From Corydoras sp. C115 (taxonomy: Eukaryota; Chordata; Actinopteri; Siluriformes; Callichthyidae): DNA of 64,000 nt. Position 1 is the stretch's first letter; every line of letters starts with the position of its first letter. Positions 11,534 to 23,119 of this stretch are shown here, piece after piece. The notes under the pieces are model-generated. The model made no database searches. It was not told where the DNA came from and was given only the letters and a program-made list of their open reading frames with translations. The translations under genes were made by a program, and so were the position numbers. Location: assembly GCA_019802505.1 (NCBI GenBank), contig JAFMOC010000209.1, forward strand, positions 312,501 through 376,500, read 5' to 3'.

Positions 11534-11571
<38 letters not shown>
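11534..11571. repeat. (CA)n microsatellite
   Basis: About 19 units. Poly-C runs follow at 11,636-11,653 and 11,750-11,774. Confidence 0.97.
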
Positions 11572-11572
<1 letters not shown>

Positions 11573-11779
11573 TTATTCAGTCTGTGAAAGTTAAGATGCT
11601 GGACATTGTGAAACCAAAACCTGAAATATCTCATACCCCCCCCCCCCCCCCACTGCCCCATTCTTTTATTGGCGTATCTCTGTAGATTTAAAAGATTTCT
11701 CCTGAAATGTTGCACAATGTTGCGTAAACTGAAGTGAACTTGGTGCTTGCCCCCCCCCCACCCCCCCCCCCCCATACAC

Positions 11780-12608
11780 ACAATGACAGTGCCAACCCTT
11801 TAATAATATTTTTTCTACTACTTTATCTACTATAAATTAATAAGGCAAAACCAAAAGAGCTTTTAGTGATTTTGCAGGTCCCTGCTCCTCACTTGCCCCC
11901 CGAACCAATGAGGCTTGGTGGAATGCTGCCTCTCGCGCACTCTTTGCCCCCCACCCCAATCGAAAAGTGTGCACTTTGGGGATGAGCATGCGATGTGAGC
12001 ACTTCACTCTGCCAGAGAGACAGGAACGGGAGAAAAAAAAAAAAAAAAGAAAAACAAAAAGAAACAAAATGGCACAGCTAACAAAAGGGCCTGTATCCAG
12101 GCCAGGCTGAGCCATTGTCCCGCACGGGGCCCGCCATCGAACGTGAGACGATTGGCTCCCCCCTCTCGCTGGGCTGGAGGAACCTAATAGGAAATCAAAG
12201 TTCTCTCGGAGAATGGGCCGAGCTCAGAGTTCCTCTCCCTTGGGTCCCGCTGAAAGAGGAGTGAAGAAAGAGTTCTTGCGGACCCGTGGAAGGTTAATGC
12301 AGTGGATAGTCTTTCTGTGTCCTGCCTCTCTGGGTCCCCACTGAAGTCTCTTTTTCCCCCACTGACATGATAGTGAGCTCTGTCTTCCATTGGACGCTTT
12401 ACTGTGATTACTGCAGGTGAAGCTAAAAATCAGTTCCAGCCAGACGATGTATCTGGACATCACTTTCAGGACTATGGTGTACAAATCAAGAAGCATCATT
12501 ATAGGGTTCACTGTGCAGCGACCACAGGAACCTTCTCAGAGCGTCTCAAGCATCTTACTAAGGTTCTTGGGTGAGCCAGGCTCAGGTACATGCACATTAA
12601 CACTCCAT
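11780..12608. other. single-copy-looking stretch with hairpin
   Basis: No gene seen. At 12,068-12,116 an imperfect palindrome has outer arms aatggc/gccatt and an inner stem ggcctg/caggcc with a 4-base loop. A poly-A run lies at 12,032-12,048. Confidence 0.4.
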
Positions 12609-12622
12609 TGTTTGCTATGCGG

Positions 12623-12975
12623 GCGACACGGTGGCTTAGTGGTTGGCATGTTCTCTTCTCACCTCTAGGGATTCCCAGTTCGAATCCCAATCTGGGTGGA
12701 GTTTCTATATTCTCCCCGTGTCTGCATGGGTTTCTTCCAGGTTCTCCGGTTTCCTTCCACAGTCCAAAAACATGGATCAAGTCAATTGAATCCTACAAAT
12801 TGCCCCATATAGAGTGTGTTTGTGTGAGTGGCTGTGTGCCCAGCGATAGATTGGCGCCCTGTCCTGGGTGTATCTGCCCAGCGCCTGAGACGTTCTCCCC
12901 TGGATGGGCATGGAACCCCCCTACACACACACACGACCCTAATAAAGGATAAAGCGGAAGATAATGGATGGATGG
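12623..12975 (+). mobile_element. S1 trimer, unit 1
   Basis: The outer target duplication tgtttgctatgcgg is at 12,609-12,622. The unit ends with a linker aactaatgaaggg (12,976-12,988). Confidence 0.95.
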
Positions 12976-12988
12976 AACTAATGAAGGG

Positions 12989-13361
12989 TGGCACGGTGGC
13001 TTAGTGTTTAGTATGTTCTCCTCTCAGCGCTGGGGATTCCCGGTTCGAATCCCAATCTGGGTGGAGTTTGTATGTTCTCCCCATGTCTGCGTGGATTTCT
13101 TCTGGGTTCTCCGGTTTCCTCCCACAGTCCAAATACATGGATCATGGATGTCAATTGAATCCCACAAATTGCCCCATATAGAGTATGTTTGTGTGAGTGG
13201 CTGTGTGCCCAGCGATAGATTGGCGCCCTGTCCTGGGTGTATCTGCCCAGCGCCCGAGACGTTCTCCACTGAATGGGCATGGAACCCCCCCCCCCCACAC
13301 ACACACACACACACACACATGACCCTAATAGAGGATAAAGCGGAAGATAATGGATGGATGG
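12989..13361 (+). mobile_element. S1 trimer, unit 2
   Basis: The same linker aactaatgaaggg follows (13,362-13,374). It contains a (CA)n expansion at 13,288-13,318. Confidence 0.95.
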
Positions 13362-13374
13362 AACTAATGAAGGG

Positions 13375-13720
13375 CAGCACGGTGGCTTAGTGGTTTAGCA
13401 TGTTCTCCTCTCAGCACTAGGGATTCCCGGTTCGAATCCCAATCTGGGTGGAGCTTCCATGTTCTCCCCGTGTCTGCGTGGGTTTCCTCCGGGTTCTCCG
13501 GTTTCCTCCCACAGTCCCAAAACATGAATCAAGTCAATTGAATCACACAAATTGCCCCATATAGAGTGTGTTTGTGTGAGTAGCTGTGTGCCCAGGGATA
13601 GATTGGCGCCCTGTTCTGGGTGTATCTGCCCAGCGCTTGAGACATTCTCCCCTGGATGGGCATGGGGAACCCCCCCCCGACCCTAATAGAGGATAAAGCA
13701 GAAGATAATGGATGGATGGA
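13375..13720 (+). mobile_element. S1 trimer, unit 3
   Basis: Ends in an ATGG tail directly followed by the right outer duplicate tgtttgctatgcgg (13,721-13,734). Confidence 0.95.
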
Positions 13721-13809
13721 TGTTTGCTATGCGGTTAAAGTTTATTTATTCAAATCGAGTTTATATCGTTTAACGGTGTTTTATGTCTGAACCCCCAAAG
13801 AACGTAAAG

Positions 13810-14035
13810 TAGTGGTTACCACGCCCTCGTCAGCGATGGGGATCCAAGTTCGAATCCTGGTCTTGATGGAGTATCAATGTTCTTCCCAAATGCACGTGGG
13901 TGTTCTCCTGTTTCTGGTGCAAAAACATGGATTCACAGTTGCCCCATATAGAGTGTGTGTCTGTGGGAGTGACGGTGTGCCCAGCGATAGATTGGCGCCC
14001 TGTACTGGGTGTATCTGCCCAGTGACTGAAAAAGC
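13810..14035 (+). mobile_element. S1 relative, 5' part only
   Basis: Degenerate head (gtagtggttaccacgccctc), shortened body, and no 3' end. Confidence 0.7.
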
Positions 14036-14059
14036 TGAGATGAGATGCGATGAGGAAGA

Positions 14060-14110
14060 GTGAGACCTTGTGAGGACCGAGGCTCAGTGTACAGTTGTGT
14101 TGAGTCCAAC
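14060..14110 (+). repeat. S3 fragment
   Basis: Contains a degenerate ccttgtgaggaccgaggctc block of S3. Confidence 0.45.
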
Positions 14111-14392
14111 AGATGGTAAAGTAATTGTAATTGAGGATGTAGTAGAAAGGTGAGGGGAGCGAGCAGGGTGGAGAGGATGATGTAGAGTTGCAGGAGTGAT
14201 CTGATATAAGTTTACAGGACAGAAGTGAGCGAAACCCGTCATGTCATATAACTTAGAGATGGTGGCTCTGACCAAAAGGCAGGAGGTGGAGGAGATGAAG
14301 ATGCTGTGATTCTTGTTGGGAGTGATGACGATGGAGAACATTGGTTAGGGAAGTGAGATTAAGGTGGTTTGAACATGCACAACAGAGGGACA
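14110..14392. other. unassigned stretch
   Basis: Purine-rich sequence with no recognised feature. Confidence 0.3.
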
Positions 14393-14909
14393 TGTTATGT
14401 TCCAATAAACGGTCATAAGACGGCGGTTTTGTTCCAATGCGTTTTACTGAATAGACAAACAAGTGTACATCAAAGATCATCAATGGCGGGCAACCACGAT
14501 TGATGAGAGAGCTCTGAGGTCTCAAAGATGCTGCTTCGGTATATAACCCGAACAACCGGTGGGCTGTCCTTCTTCTGTGTGGGTGAGTGTGAATGGACCT
14601 TCCAAATATGGTGGGATTTTCTGAGCCCCCAGTCCCAATAATACTTTTAACAAATGTTACTTGCCCCCTAATTCTATATTTTCACAGGTCACCCTGCGAC
14701 CATACTTTCTCACGCCTTTTCACGCTCATTCGACAAGTGGTCATTGCTACAATTTATACTCTCAACCCCCACCTGGTCATTGCCTCTCAGCAGTTGTTTA
14801 CATATCGTAAATGACAAAAATATCATAACAAAGGTAAAACCATTCCAAAGTTGACCAAACCTTTCAAATAATACAATTCATGTCTTTTTACGTTCAATAA
14901 GTTCCAACA
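14393..14909 (-). mobile_element. solo LTR of an endogenous retrovirus or LTR retrotransposon
   Basis: A 517-bp block that on the minus strand begins TGTTGG and ends ATAACA (TG...CA termini). A 4-bp repeat GACA flanks it, counting the right copy after the later SINE insertion. A TATA-like ttatata lies inside on the minus strand. No internal coding region is present, as expected after LTR-LTR recombination. The class is not determined. Confidence 0.6.
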
Positions 14910-14910
14910 G

Positions 14911-15261
14911 GGAGGCACGGTGGCTTAGTGGTCAGCACGTTCGCCTCTCAGCACTAGGGATTCCCGGGTCGAATCCCTATCTGGGTGGAGTTTCCATGTT
15001 CTCCCCGTGTCTGCGTGGGTTTCCTCCGGGTTCTCCGGTTTCCTCCCACAGTCCAAAAACATGGATCAAGTCAATTGAATTCTAAAAATAGCCCATATAG
15101 AGTGTGTCTGTGTGAGTGAGTGTGTGCCCAGTGATGGATTGGCGCCCCGTCCTGGGTCTATCTGCCCAGCGCCCGAGACGTTCTCCCCTGGATGGGCATG
15201 GGGAACCCCACCGCGACCCTAATAGAGGATAAAGCGGGAGATAATGAATGAATGAATGAAA
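14911..15261 (+). mobile_element. S1 SINE inserted at the LTR end
   Basis: Subfamily B copy. Its target duplication ttccaacag (14,902-14,910 and 15,262-15,270) is made from the LTR terminus and one flanking base. Confidence 0.95.
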
Positions 15262-15270
15262 TTCCAACAG

Positions 15271-16004
15271 ACATGGTTTACACCGGCCAAAAGATGCTGA
15301 GGATGGAGTAGAGTACACCCAATGAGGAGTTTCATAGACGTGGGTGGATGGAGTGACAGTGTCCAAGCAGCGGACAAGCCTCCATTTTCAACCAGAATCC
15401 CGTTATTAAACCCTGCAGGGTGAACAGTAGAGTACTTACCTGTTTCTACTCTACACGAATATGTAAATGAGTTCACATATGAGGACAAAGGTGTTTCTAT
15501 GTTTGGCAGCAGGATCACCGAAGCCCTGGAGGCGTGTGCCATTAAAAGTGGCTCACCAGCGGGGAAGCCTTTCACCACAACACAGGCCACCGCAATCTCA
15601 AGCCCCCGAGTGTGTTTCGGGGTTAGCTGCCGGAGAACAAGAGCTTTTTGCAGTTTAGATTCTTCGAAGGTGTTGGGTGACTGCCGTGTCACAACTAACA
15701 AAACCATTTGAAAACAAAGTGGAACGCTGAATGCGGCGCTGCAACGCGATCCAAGTCCCTTTATGCCGCGGTAGAAAACGTCCCCTCAGAAGCAAGGGGG
15801 GCGGACACCATTTAATTCTGCAGATTTCCACCCTTTTAAGTGCATGCTTCAAAGGTGAGCATGTTATCTGTACAGGAGTTCTGTTACGCCGCAGTCTGTG
15901 GTGGTCCCACCCTCAGATTCTGCTCAAGGATTTCAGGATCCCTCGCCGGGGCATTTGAAGGTCAATCTATTGGAACCAAAACCAGATGATTTAAATGCTC
16001 CGGT
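15271..16004. other. single-copy-looking stretch
   Basis: Frames up to 162 codons are open on the minus strand but overlap the SINE, and none resembles a known protein. No exon supported. Confidence 0.35.
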
Positions 16005-16005
16005 G

Positions 16006-16290
16006 ACGGTGGCTTAGTGGTTCGCCTCTCGCAGCTGGGGATCCAGGTTCGAATCCCAATCTGGGAGTTTTCATGTTCTTCCGTGTCCGTGTGGGTTTCC
16101 TCTGGGTTCTCCACTTTCCTCCCACAGTCCAAAAACATGGATTCAAGGTGAATTGGCTGCGCTAAATTGCGCTTATGTAATGTGAGTGTGTGCCTAGCAA
16201 TGAATAGGCATCCTGTCTTGGGTGTATCTGCCCAGTGCCCTCCAGGATAGGCATGAGGAACACCCACCTCGCAACCCTAGTATAGGATGT
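16006..16290 (+). mobile_element. S1 relative, diverged
   Basis: Head tgacggtggcttagtggttc, ggtgaattggctgcgctaaa variant in the middle. An older subfamily, similar to 51,100-51,410 and 63,182-63,330. Confidence 0.75.
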
Positions 16291-16335
16291 GCCCATGCCG
16301 CCCACCCTTAAATTAAATTTAATTAAATTAAAACC

Positions 16336-16672
16336 ATGGCATGTTCTCCTCTCAGCACTAGGGATTCCCGGTTCAAATCCCCATCTGGGTGGAGTTTCCA
16401 TGTTCTCCCCCTGTCTGCGTGGGTTTCCTCCGGGTTCTCCGGTTTCCTCCCATAGTCCAAAAACATGGAATGTGTCAATTGAGTTTTCCAAATTGCCCCA
16501 TAAAGAGTGTGTCTGAGTGAGAGAGTGTGTGCCCAGCGATAGGTTGGCGCCCTGTCCTGGGTGTATCTACCCAGCGCCCGAAACGTTCTCCCCTGGATGG
16601 GCATGGGGAACCCCATCGCGACCCTAACATAGGATAAGGCGGAAGATAATGAATGAATGAATGAATAAATAA
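16336..16672 (+). mobile_element. S1 SINE, head truncated
   Basis: Begins at catgttctcctctcagcact; AATG tail. Confidence 0.9.
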
Positions 16673-16674
16673 AA

Positions 16675-17870
16675 CCGAGATCGCAGCCTCAGCCTCTTTG
16701 GGATGAACTAGAATGGAGATTGCGGAACACTTGTCCACAACCTTAAATCCGACAGACACACTCCGATATCTGGAACATCAGCTGTATAGACGTATGTATG
16801 AATTTGAATTGGAGGCTCTCAAACCTGCTGTAGGTGTGATGTGTAGATGTCCATACAGTATATATAAGCATTATATGACTTGTATTTCACTCCACCCACC
16901 ACGGGGTTGTTGATTTTAACAGCGTTCAGTCCGTTCTGATGAGTCCACCAGCGATGTGACCGGTTCTCCCACGTTGCCTGTTGCTGTCGATTCCCTGTCA
17001 GTCAACTAGTTAATTACTGCCTCTGCCAGTTAGTGAAAGCCTGTGGTGGGATCTTTGACCCGTGGGTTGTAACCCCACATCCCTCTGAGAGGAGCCCGAG
17101 AGAGTGATGTACAGCTCGGGATTATGCCCCTACTGACCACCTGCCAAAAAAAACCACCAGCGGCCTCCTCTGCATAGACGATATTTGTAAATAGAGCCGA
17201 ATCTCTACACGGATGTTGGAGGGGTGGCTTGTAGGAGGAAGAAGACAATGTCACAGAGGTCAAGAGGTGTGCTTGCTCTTGTGTGACGGCTGCTGGCAAT
17301 GGCAGCAATGGGGGGATGAAGGGGACCTGGACCCCTGGGACTTCAGCTAGTCTAGCCTCTCAACAATGGGGCACCCTCCGTAGGAGGCCTTTGACTGGCC
17401 ATGACTAAGGTATGGAGCGGAAAATAACACACTGACATGTTTCATTAAGCTTGTTACGCCTGCTTTTGCCCCTCTCGCCTCACTCGCCTCACTTGCACAC
17501 CCTCATCTGTCATACAACTGCACTTGGGTGCCTGCGTTGATCACATTCTTCTGGAAGATTCCGCCAGGATCCTGGAATTTGCGTCCCAAAAAACATTACA
17601 ATTACATACACGTAAGATGTACACTATAAATGAAACAGATTTTATGTTTGGGTTGTGGGTTAGACTCTTAACTTATCTAACTAAGGGCAGAAAAGATTTT
17701 GACCTATTCATAAACCATAGGAGGAAACAGGTGGCATGAGGACATGCAAAACTGCTGTTAAACCAAGGACAGGGCATTGCAACCTCCTGGTCAGTCCACT
17801 CAGTCTGCCCAATGGGCCAGATGAAACCGGTCAGTGTGGGCCAAAATCCCAGCAAAAACAATTTTGATAT
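16675..17870. other. single-copy-looking stretch
   Basis: About 1.2 kb with no recognised repeat or exon. Confidence 0.4.
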
Positions 17871-17884
17871 CAGGATCATACACC

Positions 17885-18120
17885 AACGCCAATCCAGGTT
17901 TGAATCCCAATATGGGTGGATTCTTCCATGTTCTTCCCATGTCCATGTGGGTATTCTCCAGGTTCTCCAGTTTCCTCTCACAGTTCTAAAACATAGATTT
18001 AAGATGAATTGGAATCCTGGATGAATCTGCCCAGCACCTGATATGTTCTCTCCTGGATGGGCATGAGAAATGCCTCGCTAGTACTTAGTATAGAATTAAG
18101 CAAAAGGATGGGTGGATGGA
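17885..18120 (+). mobile_element. S1 relative, fragment
   Basis: Starts near the B box (ccaggtttgaatcccaatat), has an internal deletion, and ends with a diverged 3' part. Confidence 0.7.
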
Positions 18121-18127
18121 TTATACA

Positions 18128-18205
18128 CCAGTGGGTGGCAGAGTGGTTAGCACATCCACCTCTTAGTGCTGGAGATCCAGGTTTGAATCCCGATCTGGGT
18201 GGATA
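18128..18205 (+). mobile_element. S1 relative, head fragment
   Basis: Contains tggcagagtggttagcacat and gatccaggtttgaatcccga only. It is followed within about 60 bp by an inverted S1. Confidence 0.7.
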
Positions 18206-18267
18206 TATACTTCTGACTGTAGTGACATACTTCTGACATACTTCTGACTGTAGTGTTTGCATTGCAG

Positions 18268-18625
18268 AACCCATATATCCATTGTCTTCCACTTTATCCT
18301 CTACTAGGGTCATGGGGGGTTCCCCATGCCCGTCCAGGGGAGAAAAGTTCGGGCGTTTGGCAGATACACAGGTGCCAATCCATCGCTGGGCACAGACAGG
18401 GTGCCAATCCATCGCTGGGCACACACTCACTTATACACACACTCTATATGGGGCAATTTTTGAGAATTCAATTGACCTTGATCCATGTTTATGGACTGTG
18501 GGAGGAAACCGGAGAACCCGGAGGAAACCCACACAGACACGGGGAGAACATGGAAGCTCCACCCAGATTGGCATTCGAACCGGGAATCCCTAGCGCTGAG
18601 AGGAGAACATGCTAACCACTAAACC
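18268..18625 (-). mobile_element. S1 SINE with a short internal duplication
   Basis: The segment gtgccaatccatcgctgggc is repeated at about 18,371 and 18,410. Confidence 0.9.
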
Positions 18626-18639
18626 TCAGATTTCCTTGA

Positions 18640-19410
18640 TGGTCCATCTTAAACCGCTCATGAACTCCATGTGAGTCGAAGGCAATAAGGTTAGGCGACG
18701 GCATGTTCTTACTCATAAAGACGATTTTTATTGATCCTGTAAAAGGCGTCACACTGAGGAGGTCAGACTTTCACACAAACTACGACCAGAAAAACAAAAT
18801 CAGAATAAGCGAAATGAACAGCGCGTCTTGATACTTTCTAATGGGGAACAAAACACGGTTATTACCAGCTTGTCTTATCTGCACTCTGACTCCACCAGGC
18901 AGAGACATAATCCGTAACAACATAATCCCCACCAAAAGCGCACGCGGTGCGGCCCTGGGGGAGGAATAACGACATTTCCAATGACCTGACCGACGGCGGG
19001 CGGTGGTGAAAGCGAGGAGAAAGGTTCGAGTAACTAAATAAAGGTGGAATGAAAATTAAAATGCCTTTGCTTTGAGCAAAAATGAAAGATAGAGGGGAAA
19101 AGCACGGCTATGGAAGTAGATTGGGTTAAAGTGACCGAAATCACATCACTAAAGACTTGCCCTCTTGCTGCAAATTCGATTCCAAGCAATAACAAAAGCT
19201 TAAAAGATTTCTATGTTGGTATTCTGTAGAATTCGAAAGCCTCCCCGGTGACTGCGCTGGCAGGCTGTGATTGGATTAGGTGGGTGAACAGGAAGCTGAC
19301 CACTGCCAAGGCATACAGATCAGAGGGGTGTGAAGGGAACTGCACCATGGAACTGAATTAAGTCTCTCAACAAGAAGACTAGACTTTAAGAATGTCTTGG
19401 ATGAGACATG
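18640..19410. other. single-copy-looking stretch
   Basis: No gene or repeat recognised. Confidence 0.4.
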
Positions 19411-19415
19411 GGTTT

Positions 19416-19645
19416 CATCCATCCATCCATTATCTTCCATTAGGGTCGCGGGGGGTTCCCCGTGCCCATCCAGGGGAGAACGTTTCGGATGCTGGGTAGG
19501 GCATGGCGCCAATCTAGCACTGGGCATACACTCACTCTCACACACACACACACACACTCTATATGGGGCAATTTGGAGAATTAAATTCACCTTGATCCAT
19601 GTTTTTGGACTGTGGGAGGAAACTGGATAACCATGAGGAAACCGA
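19416..19645 (-). mobile_element. S1 SINE, head missing
   Basis: Stops after the ggaggaaactggataacc part. Confidence 0.85.
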
Positions 19646-19664
19646 GAAATATATATATTTCCAT

Positions 19665-19930
19665 TTATTCACGGCCACTTTATTAAGTACAGCATCATGA
19701 TTGTCAGTACTGTATTGATACTGACATGGTGGTGATGAAGTGTTAGTGTGTTGCGCATTTCTGGACTTAAAATCATCCTGTATGCAGCATCCTGTGATCA
19801 CTGTTGAAGGATTAGAGGATGACTTACACAATCTGTGCAGCAATAGATGACCTCCTGCCTCTGACCTTACATCAACAGAATGGGGCAACGAGGTGGAGGT
19901 GTTTAATAGAGTGTACAGGTCGTGATATAC
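19665..19930. repeat. DNA-transposon-like repeat (ttattaagtac type)
   Basis: Starts with cggccactttattaagtaca, a common fish element end; related sequence is at 55,985-56,340. Confidence 0.5.
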
Positions 19931-20378
19931 AGCATTGTTCATTGAGAGTAATTAACGCACCTGATGCAGCTTCATCTGATGACCGTGTGCAGCCTTTTAG
20001 CCAATCACATTTCAGCATCATTTGTTGCCAGATCTGCTTAATGCCTAAGGTAACATTAAATAAGTGTCGATCAATTCGATGCTTCACCAGTCAGATTTTT
20101 AGTTGGCCATCTAGGAGGTGTACATTACATCTGTGTATTAACGCCCTCTGATTGCACAGTCAGAGAGGTTATCGCATCTGTTGGACATTTTCAGCAAATT
20201 ATGTCAGAAATCCAGCCCGACGTTTAGCATCAGGTTCGACGGCAATATATAAATTAATTAAATGGCTTTTGAGGAAAAAAGGAGGATGAATTTTGTGCAA
20301 ATAATTAGGATTAAATCAGGATTTTAAAAAATATATTTAATGAATAATATAGCAATTCTAAGCTGTTATTGTTGGTGA

Positions 20379-20380
<2 letters not shown>
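19930..20380. other. single-copy-looking stretch
   Basis: No recognised repeat. AT-rich toward 20,340. Confidence 0.35.

Positions 20381-20440
<60 letters not shown>
20379..20440. repeat. (TG)n microsatellite
   Basis: About 31 units. Confidence 0.98.
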
Positions 20441-20441
<1 letters not shown>

Positions 20442-20525
20442 CAGCTGTAGCTGCAGTGTTCTTAATGTACAGTGCACCTCTACAGTTCAGAATTGTGCAA
20501 CTCAGGTTTGTTTCCTCAGTAAAGT

Positions 20526-20889
20526 CCATCTATCCATTATCTTCCGCTTTATTGTATATTAGGATCGCGGGTGGGGGGAGTGGGGGGAGTGGGGGGGGGG
20601 AGAACATCCGGGGGAGAACATTTCAGGCGCTGGGCATATACACCCAGGACAGGGTGCAAATCTATTGCTGGGCACACACTCACTCACACAGACAGACTCT
20701 ATATGGGGCAATTTGGAGAACTCAATTGACTTGATCCATGTTTTTGGACTGTGGGAGGAAACCGGAGAACCCGGAGGTAACCCACGCGGACACTGGAGAA
20801 CATGGAAACTCCACCCAGATGGGGATTCGAACCGGGAATCCCTAGCGCTGAGAGGCGAATGTGCTAACCACTAAGCCACTGTGCCGCCC
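20526..20889 (-). mobile_element. S1 SINE with target duplication
   Basis: 12-bp cctcagtaaagt at 20,514-20,525 and 20,892-20,903. A G-rich expansion lies at 20,570-20,605. Confidence 0.95.
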
Positions 20890-20903
20890 CTCCTCAGTAA
20901 AGT

Positions 20904-22450
20904 AATTTATTCTAATTTATTCTAATTAGATGTTTTTATAGCCAATAAATAGATATCGACAGGTGGGTTCATTCAGACGGAGCATTACAGAAGGTATAGG
21001 TGAAATGCACGGCCCCCAATACAAAAAGTGGGTACTCCTGACGGGACGCGGGCAGAACCTCATTAATCAGAATACGACATGCCTGTGTGGTAATTCAGCA
21101 GATGCTTGAATGGAATAGCTGCCATGTTTGTAGAACCACGGATTGATGGAACAATGCCATCATCTTTAAAATTCATAGAAGACGCCATTTCTTGCTCATT
21201 TCCTCGAAAGCAGTTGTTACCAGTGACCATAATAACATACAATAAGTGCATGTTTAAAATGACCTCTGAGATGGAAATCAAATCCTTTTGAACCCTGTGA
21301 ACCCAAATTACTCCAAACGTAAACCGATCGGCAAACAGTGATCGTATGGAGAGGTGGATAAAGGTGAAGTGCACTGGCTTTTCAAGTCCAGAGGCCTCTT
21401 TTAGCTCCTTGTGACTCTGGTGTCCTAAGACCCCGGCTCTGATTTCGCTCCGACAAATTGTCTTATCGGACCCACGGCTGATTGGGCAAATAAAAACATG
21501 ACCCCGGCTGGGATCTTCCTGACATTCAACCAGGAATCTCAGGAACAACCGATGGGACAGATAACAGGAACAAGCGCAGCCGGCGAAGTGGCTAACAAGT
21601 GGCCATTAGACCTCCATTTTATGCACACGGCCAAATAATAGCCAGAGAACACCGGATGGGTCGCGAAAGTATGATGGGAGTTGGTCGGAAAGAGGGTTAT
21701 TTCTCAGGCCCGTATCATTGTACTGCGTTTGTGCCGGATACTTCAAGTAGAGGGAGGTTAGGGCTGGAGATAAGTGATTCTGATTCATGCTTCGCTGAGC
21801 CTAGAGGAGCCAGTGGGGACAGAGGGATAGAGAGAAAGGCAGAGAGCGATAGAGAGAGTCAGGGACACAGTGGTGGCTTTGTGGCAGCAACGGTCCCCTA
21901 ACTGATGCTGGAGAGACTGAAAGAAAGAAAGCAGCAGCCCATTGGAAAGAATACTCCACAGGTAGGTGGACATGCCTGGGGAGTCTCAAAGTGCACCATG
22001 AGGATACTCAGGTTGTTGACAGCGAGACCTGAATACTTAGTTGGGGAAAGAGCTAGGAAAGGTCAACTGGAGAGGGAGGGGGCACGTTCATTGATAGATG
22101 GCCTGGTTAAAAATCCCAGCTTAAGTTACACCGGGTCTGTCATGTCTATCAGATATTGTTTTTCTGACACGGTGTCATGCTCTGATAACACAATAGATTT
22201 GTTTTAGTCCCCTCCTCGCTTCTGCGGGCTGCACAGAAAATCCCACCTCTCAACATGGACACTAACATGACGTCGTGACATGATATGCAAACGCAGGATG
22301 CAGAGACCTGACTCACTACCGAATGATGCATGTGGCTGTATTTCACACTAGTCTTGGTCATTCTCATAAAGTGATTCTGGCCCCTTAACTCTAATTTTCC
22401 TCTGGGCCACTTGCCACATGGTTTGATGGCACTTGCAAAGACCACTGCAG
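20904..22450. other. single-copy-looking stretch, no gene seen
   Basis: About 1.5 kb. Frames of up to 161 codons are open but lack splice context and resemble nothing known. Confidence 0.4.
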
Positions 22451-22454
22451 ACCC

Positions 22455-22745
22455 GCCGTCGCAGAACGTGCTCCAGATGTGGGTTGTGCAGCAGCCAAAT
22501 GTGGTTCAGTGCTGCCAAATCTTTACCAAATGTGTGTGTGGACCTTGTGTGTGGATCTTTGGTCGTCATATGTTCATCAAACCTGCACCCAGTGTGTCCT
22601 CATTCCAATGGTCCTCATTCCTATCCCTTCTTCTTTTAGGTAGTTCTTGTAGGTAGGAGTTCTTGTAGGTAGCTGTGCCACCAAATGTTGAGCAGATATG
22701 TTTTGGGACATGTGGGCCATAATAATATCATTATATAAGGGCCAC
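22455..22745. repeat. diverged ggccca-type repeat
   Basis: Wording like ccagatgtgggttgtgcagc and gacatgtgggccataataat suggests the same old family as 3,340-3,960. Confidence 0.35.
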
Positions 22746-22829
22746 CTTTGGTTCACTGGATGGTGTGGTGCCAGTGGTGGGTCAGGAGTGTCGTATCTAA
22801 GGAACAACTGGGTCACACATATTTATTGG

Positions 22830-23116
22830 AGGGCAGCACGGAGGGCTTAGTGGTTAGCACTGTCGCCTCTCAGCGCAAGGGATTCCCAATCTGGGTGGAG
22901 TTTCCATGTTCTCCCCGTGTCCGGGTTCTCCGGTTTCTTCCCACAGTCAAAAAACATGGATCAAGTCAATTGAGCTCTCCAAATTGCCCCATATGCGTGT
23001 CTGTGTGAGTGAGTGTGTGCCTAGCAATTGATTGGAAACTCCACCCAGATGGGGATTCGAACCGGGAATCCCTAGCGCTGAGAGGAGAACATGCCAACCA
23101 CTAAGCCACCGTGCAT
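22830..23116. mobile_element. fold-back S1 (head-body plus inverted head)
   Basis: Plus-oriented S1 from ggcagcacggagggcttagt to cctagcaattgattgga, then directly the S1 head region in minus orientation (actccacccagatggggatt to ccaccgtgc). Confidence 0.85.
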
Positions 23117-23119
23117 GCA

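Noticed and set aside
12609..13734. Regularly spaced direct repeats that could suggest a CRISPR-like array
   Set aside because: The repeats are about 350-bp SINEs in vertebrate DNA. There are no short repeats with unique spacers and no cas genes.
15219..15707. 162-codon minus-strand frame
   Set aside because: Its C-terminal part is S1 sequence and the rest resembles nothing. Probably chance.
21063..21548. 161-codon minus-strand frame
   Set aside because: No domain, no splice sites with partners and no codon bias; it lies in a stretch without other gene signals.
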